This document shows, in pieces, positions 45,502 to 56,969 of a DNA stretch of 64,000 nucleotides. The DNA comes from Fragilaria radians (Eukaryota > Bacillariophyta > Fragilariophyceae > Fragilariales > Fragilariaceae): positions 59,628 through 123,627 of the forward strand of contig CAAAJI010000090.1 in NCBI GenBank assembly GCA_900642245.1, given 5' to 3'. Under the pieces are notes generated by a model. That model worked only from the letters and a program-made list of their open reading frames with translations. It was not told the DNA's origin and did not search any database. The number at the start of each line of letters is the position of its first letter. The first letter of the stretch is position 1. The position numbers were made by a program, and so were the translations under genes.

Positions 45502-46778
45502 TTTAGCCCTATTTCCTGCACTGTCTCTGATCTTTTAGAACTGAAAATAAGTATAGTTCTATAATCTTTATTCAGTGAATATTAATTGTTGTAAAGAAGT
45601 AGATGCCAGAAATGGTAAATTTGGATTGCTTCCATAGCGTTGTGTGCCAAAAGTTCTTTCCTGCAGGATCTGTATTCCATAGAGTTGTTGAGCAATCTTG
45701 CTACAACTTGTATTCAAATAATCTCACAGAAGTAGATGCCACGAAATGGTAAATTTGGATTGATTCCATAGTGTTGTGTGCCAAAATTTCTTTCCTGCAG
45801 GATCTGACATCCAAAGAGTTGTTGAGCAATCTTGCTACAACTTGTATTCAAATATGGCACTGTGAGATTATTGAGTCTGCTCACTTCATATGGTGTAAGG
45901 TTTGTGTAATGAACTTGTGACAGCAACTCTTATATTTGAGCATTTTTCCATGTTTCTTCACTCACATTCTTTGAGGCATAAAAGGAAGCAAACATGGGAT
46001 GTGAAGCTCATAGAATGAATCATGTGCACGGCCTGTAAAGAAAATGACAGAGTAACCTTACAAGTTATGTTGACATGTTGATATCTCTCTTTCCACTGTT
46101 ATTCTCTGAGTGTTTTTGTATAAAATGGACCTATTTTTTTAGGGTTTACAACACATTTATGAACTGCTCTGAGATTAGTGTTTGGGTGTCAAAAATTATA
46201 AGGAGAAGAATAACTTTGGATGTATTTACCTATTTAACTTTTATGAATCCAGGTGATGTATGATGTGATCTGATCAGAACTATGTGTTTGTTATTTCAAC
46301 AAAGATGTCATAACCCAGCTGTTAGTGGTAGATAGAAATTTAATTTTACTTCTGAGTCTGAATAAGTTGGATAACAAATAGGAAGACCAATTTGCGAATT
46401 GCAACCTGTCTCAACTGTAAGATCCAGGTGTTCTTTTTTGCCTACTTTCATTATTAGTTGAAGAGCAATTATTGCTCATGAGACAATATTGAAGTAGGAC
46501 AAAACAAGGTTGTCTTATTTGTTAAGATATAGATTTTTCCGGCTGAGGCTTCAACGTAAAAGCCTGTGGGAAAACGTTTAAATGGGAACATTGCTACAAA
46601 AATGAATAAGTCAAAAGTTGTGCAAGAAAACCCAAGAAATTTCTTATGACATTTTAACAGTGTTGGACTACTAGATCATCCTAGTACGGAGGCTGTTTTG
46701 TGGAGGGTTAATTCCGTTATACGGTGGTTTGTTTTAACATCCATCCAACTTGCTGGACGAGTAAATAATAACCTTGTG
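45502..46778. other. Intergenic with a tandem duplication
   Basis: It lies between the second CAA gene and the RNA helicase gene and contains the 133-bp duplication at 45598. The remainder is AT-rich without recognised features. Confidence 0.45.
45598..45857. repeat. Tandem duplication, 133-bp offset, two copies
   Basis: AGTAGATGCC(A/ACG)GAAATGG begins copies at 45598 and 45731; both run through GTTGTGTGCCAAAA, CTTTCCTGCAGGATCTG and GAGTTGTTGAGCAATCTTGC. On the minus strand both copies can be read as the same peptide (LNTSCSKIAQQL, ILQER, FGTQ), so the duplicated unit may once have been coding (minus ORF 45926-45714). Confidence 0.9.
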
Positions 46779-48710
46779 ATGGGATGGTTTGATGAGAGCG
46801 ATGACGATGACAATGAGGATAATACGGCGAAAAAGGATATCAGTGAAATTCCTAACAAGATACACTACGAAGATGATGAGGATCCCTTGGACGCCTTTAT
46901 GAATGCCTTACAGAAGACAACAGAATCAAAGCCAAATGCTCCTCGTGCAGAACGCTTGGATGTTGACAACGATGACGATGAGAAATATCAAGCATTTAAT
47001 GAAATCCGTGAAAATGACCTGGACGATTGGAATGATGACACCATGGTAGATCCTCATTCCAAAATGAGCCTATCAGACCAAAAGGCTCTCTCTGAAAAGT
47101 TCGTGAAAGCTGGATCTAAAAATACTAATGTTTCTATTCAACTTGATGTGGTGAACCACGAAAAAATGCAGTATTTCCCATTTCGAAAGTTGCTTTTGAA
47201 TCCTCAAGATACACCATTTGGAAGAGAATGGAGACGCCAAGAGGGAGTTACATGTTCTCCAGTTACTATGGACCCCATAACTTCATTCGAGTCGATCTCA
47301 AAGCTGTTAGGGAAAGAACTGCTTCATCGCATTAATTCCAGTGGCTATCATTCACCTACACCTGTACAAGCTCAAACGTTGGCGGTCGCCTTGGCAGGTC
47401 GGGATGCATTGGTAACTGCATCGACGGGCTCTGGTAAGACTTTGGCTTACGTTTGGCCCATGGTGTTGCATATTCAAGAGCGTAATTGTAATACACCATC
47501 CGGTCCAATGGGTCTTATTCTAGTTCCGACAAGGGAGATAGCCACACAAGTGCAGAAACACGTCCATACTATGATTAAGTCATCCATTGCTATTATTGGT
47601 GGAGTGAACCGATATGAGCTGGTGCAAAGCTTGAACCGTAATCCTGCACGAATTGTGGTGGCAACTCCAGGAAGGTTGCTGGATGTCTTGTCAATAAAGA
47701 AAAATGGGTTCTCCCTATGTCATGTTACTTTCGTGGTATTAGATGAGTGCGATCGAATGCTAGATATGGGTTTTGAATCTCAAGTCAAGGAAATTCTGCT
47801 CCAAATCCGTCCTGATCGTCAATCACTACTACTAAGCGCTACTTTGGGGCGTAAAATTGAAGCAGTCGCACAGAAATGGTTAAAAGACTCCATTCGGTAG
47901 GTAAAAATTCAACTGGTTTGATGATGCTCTTTAATAATGATTGGAAATTTCAAACTTAACGTACTTTTCATTTCAAGAATTTCAGTCGGGCAGACAGGAC
48001 GAGCCTCAGATCATGTGAAACAACACGTCATGGTTTTGCCCGATTTCCAGGCCAAAAAAGAATGGCTGCAACAAATGGTACCTGTCCTTGTCAACGTAGG
48101 TTTAACTCTTGTCTTCGTTGCAACACGCATTGATTGCGAGACTGTTGCAGATGTCTTGCGTCAGCCAGCCTTAAGCAGTAACATTTCAATAGCGACACTC
48201 CATGGTGATAAACATACATCAGATCGACAGAAAGTGTTAAAAGGTTTCATCAAGGGTCAAGTTAATGTTTTAGTCGCAACTGACGTAGCCGCACGTGGAA
48301 TCGATGTCAATGTTGCGACTGTTGTTTGCTTTGACCCTGCCAAGAATTTGGATACTCATGTTCATCGGATTGGTCGGGCTGGTCGACTTGCTAAAAACGA
48401 TCAAGAGTATCGAGAAGGCAACGCGTATACTTTACTGACTGCCAAGGATGCGGATTTTGCTCAAGTATTGCTAAATGCCTTTGAGCGAGATCGTCGCGAA
48501 ATTAATCCCGATTTCAGAGAACTAGCTCAGAAAAGCCGCAAATCAGGAAATATATCAGACACCCGTGAAAGGTGGAACAAAGCGGGTCTTGGATTTTCCA
48601 GTGAACAATACTATGGTCCTGCATCTTCAGCAGCAGCGGCTGAAGAGTCAAGGCATTTAAACGATTACAGTGACACATTGCCGACATCGAAGAAAAGTCG
48701 TTGGAACTGA
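46779..48710 (+). CDS. DEAD-box RNA helicase, DDX42-like
   Basis: Exons 46779-47896 and 47978-48710 (81-bp intron, CG|GTAGGT...TTTCAAG); 616 residues. ATP-dependent RNA helicase; human DDX42 is associated with the U2/SF3b spliceosome. The acidic N-terminus MGWFDESDDDDNED and EDPLDAFMNAL (shared by DDX42/DDX46-type proteins) precede the core. Motifs in order: Q motif (GYHSPTPVQAQ), I (ASTGSGKT), Ia (PTREIA), Ib (TPGR), II (DECD instead of DEAD), III (SAT), IV (LVFVATR), V (ATDVAARGID) and VI (HRIGRAGR). The C-terminal segment (LLNAFERDRREINPDFRELA...GLGF) parallels the DDX42 extension. The chosen ATG gives the MGWFDE start; the frame is open further upstream only with non-ATG codons. Predicted nuclear, pre-mRNA splicing. 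Confidence 0.93.
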
Positions 48711-50133
48711 ATAATAAATAATTTTCAGTTTGGCTCCATGGTAATCTAAGAATCTTGTCGAGCGTCATTTTCCGCTATGCGGTAATCCATCATTCCCATA
48801 CATTGCCTTTGCGAAAGCAATTTCTGCTTTTCACTGCTGGTAAGCAAGATATCTTGTCAATAAATTGAACGATGCACAGTATCATTACGTAGCAATTTGC
48901 GACTTTAAGAGATTTGGTGTTAGATAATATTTTGATTTTGTACAGTCAAGGATCAACTCCCTTTGGGAAGTTCCTTAGGGGAGAAAGGAATCATGATTTA
49001 AGTAACAAAAAGGAAACATGGATAAATTGAAAGAACAAGTTGAATAAGGAATGATGATATCGCAGAGTAAATCCCAATAAATGTAAATTTAGATCATAGT
49101 TGACATGAGAAACCTTGAAATATCAAGATTCTACGCGTGCATAGAACTTTTTTGGAGTCTGCACTAATGAATGATTGGTTCCAAATATTCACAGTGAATT
49201 TCAGTTGTTCTATACAATGGAAGGACTGAATATATTACAAATATGTTGTAGGCATGAGAAAAGAGAATGAAGAAGGTCATCCCTATGTTGATTTCTAATT
49301 GCACTAGTGTCTCTAGATATAATCTCCATGAATTGAGGAAGCGCTTGCTTCATCTGTTTTGACCTTTTTCCAGCTTCTTTCCTTTATAGGTCAATACATT
49401 CCACAAAATTGGCTATTTCCCGAGGGCACATCACTTTTTAGCATCGAAACGAACCTTTTCCTTCATGTCCAAGTCAAGATAAGCTGTTCTCAATTTTTGA
49501 ATTATTTTTTAATTCCAATTTGGAATTGAATTGTAACCAACATTCCAAATATTTTGGATCTTAATATTGCAACAGAAAATATTACACTTGAATTGAGTAT
49601 CATTTTTGTCTATTCACCTGTGATGCGCAATTGACGCTGGTACGGTATACCTCGTAACCTTACCTTTCTTTAAATTAGGTACGTCATTTAAGTGTTTTTC
49701 GTCCTCCAAGCTGAAACGAGTAGCAATTTCACAGGGTAAGGAAGTGACAACTGATTTCGTAAGATTCGGCAACGCAGTGAAAAAAAACTACATTAGAGAA
49801 AAAGAGGTAAGTACGTCGTCAATTAATCACACATCACGACTGCAAGATTGTTAGATTAACAAGTCTCTGAACCATTGTTCATCGTAAAGCCATTCGGCTG
49901 TGAGAATTTGAAGGCTTTCTTCGTTAGGAAAAGCCACTTTTCTTATACCAAAACTAAGTTGTCCTTTGAGTTTAGAGAAAAAGGTTCGTGAGAAAGAAAA
50001 TCCAAAACTAGAAAATCTTGGAGAATTCTTACAACTGCCTACAATTGGATTGAATCCTTCTCTTCACACTTTTTTGCATCAAACATAGTGATCTCATTTT
50101 GCAAAGAAGAACGAATTGTTATAGCGAGCGAAG
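48711..50133. other. Intergenic, no supported gene
   Basis: AT-rich spacer between two plus-strand genes; no ORF of note. The 50100 end should contain the GH16 gene promoter. Confidence 0.45.
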
Positions 50134-52194
50134 ATGTTGGCCATGTTATTTTATATTCTGGGCTTTGTCAGCATTTCCACATCCGTTGCAGATTGGGTTG
50201 ACCCCGACACACCAAGTGATGCACTTACGACAGAATCATATGTCCCTCGAATACCTTCGATTCCAAAGCCACAGCTTCATCGCGTTATAAATATGACCGC
50301 TAACTGGACAGACTTTCCATCCGAATCACCATCGGAATCTCCGACTATCATGCCAACAGAGACGACCAAAACGTTTCAGCTTGTTTTTTCTGATGAATTT
50401 AACACACCTGGTAGAACGTTTGAAGACGGCTCAGACCCGCGTTGGACAGCACTAGATAAAAACGATTATACCAACGATGCCCTTCATTATTATAGCCCTC
50501 AAAATGCTGTCACAAATGACGCTGGTGAGTTGGTAATTACCACTGAGGCTGCTGATACGGAAGTTATTGGATATGATGACGTAAAGCGCAAAAATACTCA
50601 TGTCACAAAAAACTTTCGCTCCGCCATGCTGCAGTCTTGGAACAAATTCTGCTTTACTGGGGGCATCATCGAGGCAGAAGCAATCCTACCAGGAAGGCAC
50701 GATGTCGGAGGTTTGTGGCCAGCCTTTTGGATGTTGGGAAATTTAGCACGTCACACCTACGTTGGTAGTTCCGAACATATTTGGCCCTGGAGCTCAACTA
50801 TTTGTACAGCCAAGAGTCGAACAGCTCAACTAATCAGTGGGTGCGCCAATGCAGTACATTATGGGATGGCATCCAGAACAGGACGTGGGGCACCTGAAAT
50901 AGACATTTTTGAGGTTCAACCAGGTCCGATCCGAGCAAATGAAGGCGTATTCTTGGAATCTCCTGTAGGGCAACCCTTTATGAGTGCATCTTATCAAGTA
51001 GCACCAGGTAGATCGGCGAACAGACCCGGACCAGGTCATTGGCCTGGTCCTGGACAATGGTACGAGGGACTGAAAGGTGGGACTAATTCGTCAGTAAATA
51101 TCAACTTTTATGGAAATTACAATAGCTTCAAGGGAGAATTCGATCCAATTCAACAAGACTACTGGAGTGACGCAATTAGTTACAATCGACAACTAGATGA
51201 AAGTTTCTTCAAGAAGCCTCATATTTATCGGCTTGAGTGGGATTTGCCAGATGATAATTCCGATGGATATTTAAGATGGTATTTAGATGGGAACCTTGTA
51301 TTGTCTATCAATGGCACTGGGATAGTGAATGCCAATCTAGGTAAGGAAAGTTGTGGGAATGTGGATTTTCAAAATTTAATTGACATGGTTTGCTGCCGAT
51401 AATCTCGTTCTTTCGTTTATATGGATACTCATTGTTTAAACTCCAAGGATCCGAAATTTCAACGGAGCCCATGTACATTCTTCTTAATACAGCTGTATCC
51501 AAACAATGGGGTTTCCCACATACATGTCCTGGCTTCTGCCCCTGTAAGAATTACAATTGCCATTCGACTAAGTGGCAAGAAACTTGTGGGTTTTCGGAAG
51601 GCTTTTGTGACATGGTCGTAAAAGAGCCTCCTCAATATAAAATTAATTGGGTCAGAGTATACCAGGATTCTTCCAATGGAATGCATAAAGTGGGATGTTC
51701 AACACCAGAGCGACCGACAAGAAAATTTATTGAAGCCCATGAGAAGCAGTACAAGACTGCTGATGATGTAAGTATTTTGCATGATAGTCATGTTTAACGT
51801 ATTGTCCGGCTTAAAAAGTTATCAATCTTTACATTTGACTCCTCAGGTGCACCCTCTCAAAGGGATCCAAACAGGAAGAGGAGCTTGCGACCCTCACGCA
51901 ATTGATGACTCAGCAAGTGCCTGTGGTGGACCAAAACGTGGTAGATGCAGTCCCGGAAAGGAATGTGAATGCTTTATCGGTTCGACTGGTCCTAACTGCT
52001 TGGCTCATCAGGGCTTTGATCCCATTGTGTATGATCAACCTGATAAGATTGCGGATCTGGGATTTAGCCCCCCAACCCTTGCTCCTGTCACACTTGTGAT
52101 ATGCCTTTGCATCTTAGCCTTATTCATGTTGATAATGTTACAATGTAGACATAAACTGGATGGCTGGTCTCCGATTCCTGATAATCCAAAGTAG
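50134..52194 (+). CDS. GH16 Skn1/Kre6-like beta-glucan transglycosylase
   Basis: Exons 50134-51340, 51448-51767 and 51847-52194 (introns 107 and 79 bp, GTAAGG and GTAAGT donors); 624 residues. N-terminal signal peptide (MLAMLFYILGFVSISTSVA), then a short Ser/Pro/Glu linker (SESPSESPT) and the GH16 Skn1/Kre6 domain from about residue 80 (FSDEFNTPGRTF). Catalytic ExDxxE is present as EIDIFE after GRGAP, as in yeast GRGCPEIDIFE. Other landmarks are GLWPAFWMLGN, PHIYRLEWD, LRWYLDG and TEPMYILLNTAVSKQWGFP. A Cys-rich EGF-like module (CSPGKECECF...GPNC) and a C-terminal membrane helix (VTLVICLCILALFMLIML) follow. Yeast Kre6/Skn1 are needed for beta-1,6-glucan; diatom relatives are proposed to branch chrysolaminarin. 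The topology (signal peptide plus C-terminal anchor) places the catalytic domain in the lumen of the secretory system or vacuole. Confidence 0.93.
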
Positions 52195-53149
52195 AGTGAT
52201 GCAGCTTGAATGCAATGATGTTGAAATTTTCCACCTTTGAAGTTTCTTCGTCCGTGCATATCAATTGTAAGCATCCAAGTTTGTTACCATGCAAGCAATC
52301 CTGTTTAATTTCGTTGCAATTCCCGTGTAACTTTATCCTTACTAATGACATCTGTATCCAATCCGCTATGAAATTTCGAAGCATTCCTTGTCATAATTGA
52401 ATTAACAAAAATTGCTATTTGATTTGGAGTTAAACTTACTTTCGACGTATTGCTGTGTGACGTGAATGTCTGTTGTAGTACAATATCATATTATTTAGTC
52501 AATGAAAGAAACAACACGTCAGTAAAACTGAATTCAAAATATTCATTTTGATAGCGTTGGAGCTGCTTGATATTTTTCCTCGGCAATAAGTGACATGTGC
52601 CAATCACACAGGTGAGCTTGCATGTTTATGATAAATCAAAGTTGTTTATGAGGGTAATAATGTCTATGAAAAGGATATATTACTATGCACAGATTTCCTC
52701 TTTGTTTTAAACTGAAGACCAGGGGAATGAGCCAACTAGGTACTATGAAACAAGTCCTGGTGGAAGTGGCCGACATGACTGTGGTTATGATAAATCTCAA
52801 ATCATCCTATGGCTGCATGGTAGGTGACTTTGCAGATAAGCTGGAATAGTTTGTCTCTAATTTTTGGAGATTTTATATTAAAAATGACTTCAAGTTATTT
52901 TGGTACTGGCTGTATACCTTGTCAGGTAACCCAATATTCAGATACTTTTTTGTTCTGCAAAGAACATAGATTTGGTGGGGTAACGTTGAGAGGCTTGATA
53001 GAGCATTTATGCCTTTCAAAAGGCCTTGAAAAATGGATTTCACCTTAGAAATAATTGAGTCACAATCAAGGTGACAAAGGAAAAGACAATCAAGCTAACT
53101 TTAATGTTTGGAGATGTGGCTACAGCAGCTATCAGATCCATGAAGGAAA
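52195..53149. other. Intergenic between GH16 gene and retroelement cluster
   Basis: No gene recognised. The right part may contain further, unrecognisable retroelement sequence, because integrase homology starts only shortly after it. Confidence 0.4.
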
Positions 53150-53760
53150 TAATTCATGAAAAATGAGATAACAACAAATTGCATAAATATTCATGACACT
53201 GCTAACTGATGATTTACAGTAAAAGCTCTTTGTTATGATTCTTCAGGTCATTTTTGAAAACTTGTGAAGCCTTCTCAATTGAATAGGCAAGGCAAGAAAT
53301 AGAAATATAACTTGGATAGGTGGTAGTGTGATAGGTGGGCTTCAAAGGTTCAAAATTGGGGTAATGGCAGTTGATGATTACTCCAGCTACTGTTGGAGAT
53401 ATGACTTGAAAGAAATGTATGAACCGAAGGATAGGGCAGTTAAGTTGATTGAAGATTTGAAGGATCAGAGTGTCTTTGTAACGTTGTCGAGACTTTATGA
53501 TTCTTGAAAACATTTTTCTCTTTAAAAGACTTGCAAACAACAAAGCCTGAGTATAAAGTTAGAATTTAGTTGGACCTTGAAAGTCACAAGGAAATGGTGA
53601 ACAGTAAATTCAGGAATTTGTGCTTATTCAATGAATCTAAAGGTGAGATTTCTAACGGATTCAGGGAACCAAACTTTAACGGGAACTGTTTGGTCAAAGA
53701 TGCTTGAATTGGTCTTCTATCTTGAAGCTGGAGATTCTTTTTTCTTTCCTTTATCTGGAT
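53150..53760 (+). mobile_element. Ty1/copia integrase remnant
   Basis: From about 53290 one frame reads NITWIGGSVIGG, then VDDYSSYCWRYDLKEMYEPK and KLIEDLKDQSVFVTLSRLYD before a stop. Frame-shifted pieces continue as CKQQSLSIKLEFS and GNGEQ, then RFLTDSGNQ and WSKMLELV. These match in order the core integrase segment of diatom copia elements (DIS..GGSKFW..VDDYT..CW, then KACKQEGLG..FEFT.PGTPQQNG..ERKF, then RAMLN..G..). Several stops and frameshifts; non-functional. It sits upstream of a gag start, not downstream, so it belongs to a different or rearranged copy. Confidence 0.75.
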
Positions 53761-53849
53761 TTCCATATGTCTTCGTTGATGTCTGCAAGTCCACCTGTTT
53801 ATGTGGTGCAATATTATCGTTGCTTTGAGGGCAATAAATACTTCTTTTC

Positions 53850-56215
53850 ATCACACCACTATTCTAGGAGATCATTGGTAATGTTGAAAGCATATTAAGT
53901 ATAGAAGATTGTCAAAATACATCAAAACAAAAAATCCGTTCAACATAAAAGTCACAGATGCAGAGTCTCTTTTTGGAGGTCCAATTAAATTGACAAAGGA
54001 CATGAAGAATACGAAAGACTATGATTCTAAAGACAAAAAAGGTATCAAAGAAAGGCATATCAGCAGTTTAAGCCTACATTTATCTAGACAATAGCAACAA
54101 GTGGAAGTATGGATCACTCCTTTCACGCTTACAAACTCAACAATCACTTGGGAATAGCCAATATCCACACACTATCACGGAGGCAAACAATGTCATTGAT
54201 TCGGCAATTTTAGAAAGATGATTAAAAAGAAGACCCAATTTAAAGAAAAAGATACAAAGAGTGTGAAGGAAGAGAAGAGTCACCGGAGTTGTCATTGCTC
54301 AATCAGAGGATAACTGCTATTATTGTGGAAAGACAGGACAACATTCATCTACATGTAGGTACAAAGATAAGACTAAGGAGGAATGGGTAGTAAATAAAGC
54401 AAAAGTCCACGTTGGAGCAGAAAAGAAAAATCTAAGTCTAGGGACACGTGAATAAGTGATCAAGATACTTGTCCGAGTCAACTGCATCAGGTGAGAGTGA
54501 TGCACATGCTCAATTCTACCAAGTAAGCCAAATAAAGAATTGGATATTGCTGGATAATATGTTTACGGTAAGCTTGCTCTGTAATGACAAGTTGGTGGAA
54601 GATGTGAAATTGACAAAAGAGACTCGTGAGCTCTCAACAAGTGCGGGCCAGATATATCCAAAAAGACGGCAATAGTCAAAGGATTTGGAAAGGCATGGTT
54701 TGATAAGGATGTAATCACAAACATTTTTTTGCTTTGCAGAAATGGAAGATAAGTGTTGTATCAAAACCAATTCAGCCAAAGACAAGGATTTTATAGTGCA
54801 CCTGAAAAATGAGATTAATTAAGATTATCCTTGGAATATATCATTTCAAGCCCACAAAAGTGAAACAAAAGAATGATGAAGCAATCAAGAAAAAATTTAA
54901 TTGTAACATAACGTCAGAAAAATGAATCAATTGAGAGTCTGGAAGAATATGTAAAGACGTTTAAAGATCGGCAAGTGCAACAAGCTAAAATTGACATAAA
55001 CTTTATATCATGCTCTGGGATCTCCGTCGCTGAACAATTTCAAAGCTATCACAACAAGGATGAATGTAGCAGTTACCATTGAAGATGTGAATTTGGCGGA
55101 AAAGATGTTTGGTCTAGACATTGGATTTTTGAAGGGGAAGACTAACCAAAAGAAACCAGATATTGTGAGGAATTCGAAAAGGTAAAATAAAAGTGTCGTA
55201 TGTGCAGGTACTAAAAGTTCTTTATGGAATGTTACAGGTATCACTTTTGTTTCACAAGAAGTTAAGGAAAGATTTGAAAAGTATCGGATTAGAAATAAAT
55301 CCAGATGTCCCTTTCGTGGGAAATCAAATGTGGCATATTGAAAAAAGGTGAATGATGATTCCTTAAGTGACTATGAAAAAGTATAGGGACCAGGAGCTAG
55401 GTCAAGTCATATGAAAAGAGGCAGGATTGTTTGGTAATGAATTTGGAGAAAAATGTTCCAGGTAAGCTTAAGCGGACATGGTAAACTATGCTGAACAAAT
55501 GATTGAAGAGTTCCCAGAAAAAATTAGAAGATTCGAAACGTCGATGGAATGAGAATTAATTCAGAATAGAAACAAAGAATGCAAAGTTGACAAAAGTAAA
55601 AAAATATGACTTACGTACTTTTGTGGCAAAAACAGTATTTCTGTGGAAGAAGGCAAGGTGCAGCCAGCAATGGCATTTCTCAGCACAAGAGTAAAATTGC
55701 CTTAGGAAAGAGATTGGTTAAAATTGAAGAAAACTCTACTTTTTTAAGGCAACAGAGGGGGTATCTTTGTACTTGTAGTAGATGATGAAGTGGGAATCAA
55801 GTGGCATGTTTATGCTGCATCTGCAGTGCACATGTAATTTCAAAAGTCACACTGGAGCAAAGAAAAACTCAACAGATGCTGAGCTGGTGTCCTTGGACTT
55901 TGTTATCTAAAAGGTTGCGTGGACTAAGTTATGCCTACAGTTAATGCCGAATATTTGATTCAGAGACAATCATAGTTCCTTGCAGCTTGAGATTCATCGC
56001 AAGACAAGTTTGAGAAAACGCACTCGCCACTTCAATATCAAGCTATTTTATATTACAGATTTGATTGAAAGAAAGGAAGTAAGTGTGCAATACTGTCCAA
56101 CTGAGTTGATGGCTGCGGACTATATGACAAAGCCATTAACCAGTGCAAGGTTTCACAAGCTAAGAAAAATCATCACACATACAGGATGAATGCAATCAAA
56201 AGATTAATGAATATA
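53850..56215 (+). mobile_element. Decayed Ty1/copia gag-pol remnant
   Basis: Colinear fragments on the plus strand: a gag-like start (SKYIKTKNPFNIKVTDAESL, 53909-54060); a gag segment (YGSLLSRLQTQQSLGNSQYP); a zinc knuckle CYYCGKTGQHSSTC at about 54310, in which the His position is Gln; a protease-like WILLDNMFTVSLLCNDKLV at 54541; a linker region ending FGLDIGFLKGKTNQ near 55130; reverse transcriptase (LKVLYGMLQVSLLFHKKL, GLEINPDVPFVGNQMWH, about 55205-55350); a connection piece (VDDEVGIKWHVYAASAVH, 55765); and RNase H (LQLEIHRKTSLRKRTRHFNI, then VQYCPTELMAADYMTKPL, 55980-56190). Stops and frameshifts throughout. The span is about half a complete element, and the integrase core is missing between protease and RT. 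Confidence 0.85.
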
Positions 56216-56389
56216 AAATATATGCAACAAATAAATCAGGTGTCCAATAGGAGTGTATTGGAGGAAAGGAAACAATTTTTGGGAACATCAGAAATTTAGT
56301 TGAAGAATGTTATGATGGATCAGAGTACTCTTTAGGAAATTAGGGTAGTCTCTTTTTAAAAGTACTTTAGAAATACATCGTTATCGTAG

Positions 56390-56530
56390 CTCTTTGTTAT
56401 CACACAGCTATTCTTGATATCCTTGACACTCAAAGCGTATGAAGTTTAGAAGTTTGTCAAAACACATCGAATCAGGAAATCCATTCAACACCCAACCCAT
56501 TGAGTTGACAGCATACAAAACAATGACCTG
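56390..56530 (+). mobile_element. Second copia leader/gag-start fragment
   Basis: TCACACAGCTATTC... (56400) through GTCAAAACACATCGAATCAG (56456) to AATCCATTCAACA parallels TCACACCACTATTC (53851) through GTCAAAATACATCAAAACAA to AATCCGTTCAACA. It encodes SKHIESGNPFNTQP, like SKYIKTKNPFNIKV at the start of the copy at 53909. It therefore restarts the same type of element immediately after the RNase H end and is then truncated. Confidence 0.6.
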
Positions 56531-56969
56531 GCATTTAACATGACAAACGAATTCTTTTCATTGTTGAATCGGTATTCATGCAAGTTTGAACTTAAACCTT
56601 AAATAATCGAAACGACTAACCAAGATTACAAATTCTAGACAACTAAAATTCGATGATGAAAGTAGCTTTTTGATGGTATCATTATCTATGTGATCCAAGA
56701 GCAGCTTTGAGACGTGAACTCCACGAAATTTTGGTTCCATGGCGTTCTACCCAATATTCGTGTATCCTTCGCGGATATCCGAAAAATACTTCCTCTACAA
56801 AGGTCGTCCGAGAAAAAGGGAAAAGGCAGCTAGGTTTCAATAATTGATCGAAGCAAATCTTTGGATAGTGCATGTATAGAGTTTACCTGCATCATATCCT
56901 CTCATGTGATGCTTTGTGATTGCATCAGTTTTTCATCTGAAACTCTTCTAAGTCAGACTCTAATGATGA
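56531..56969. other. Short intergenic spacer
   Basis: Between the retroelement cluster and the small minus-strand gene. No feature recognised. Confidence 0.4.
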
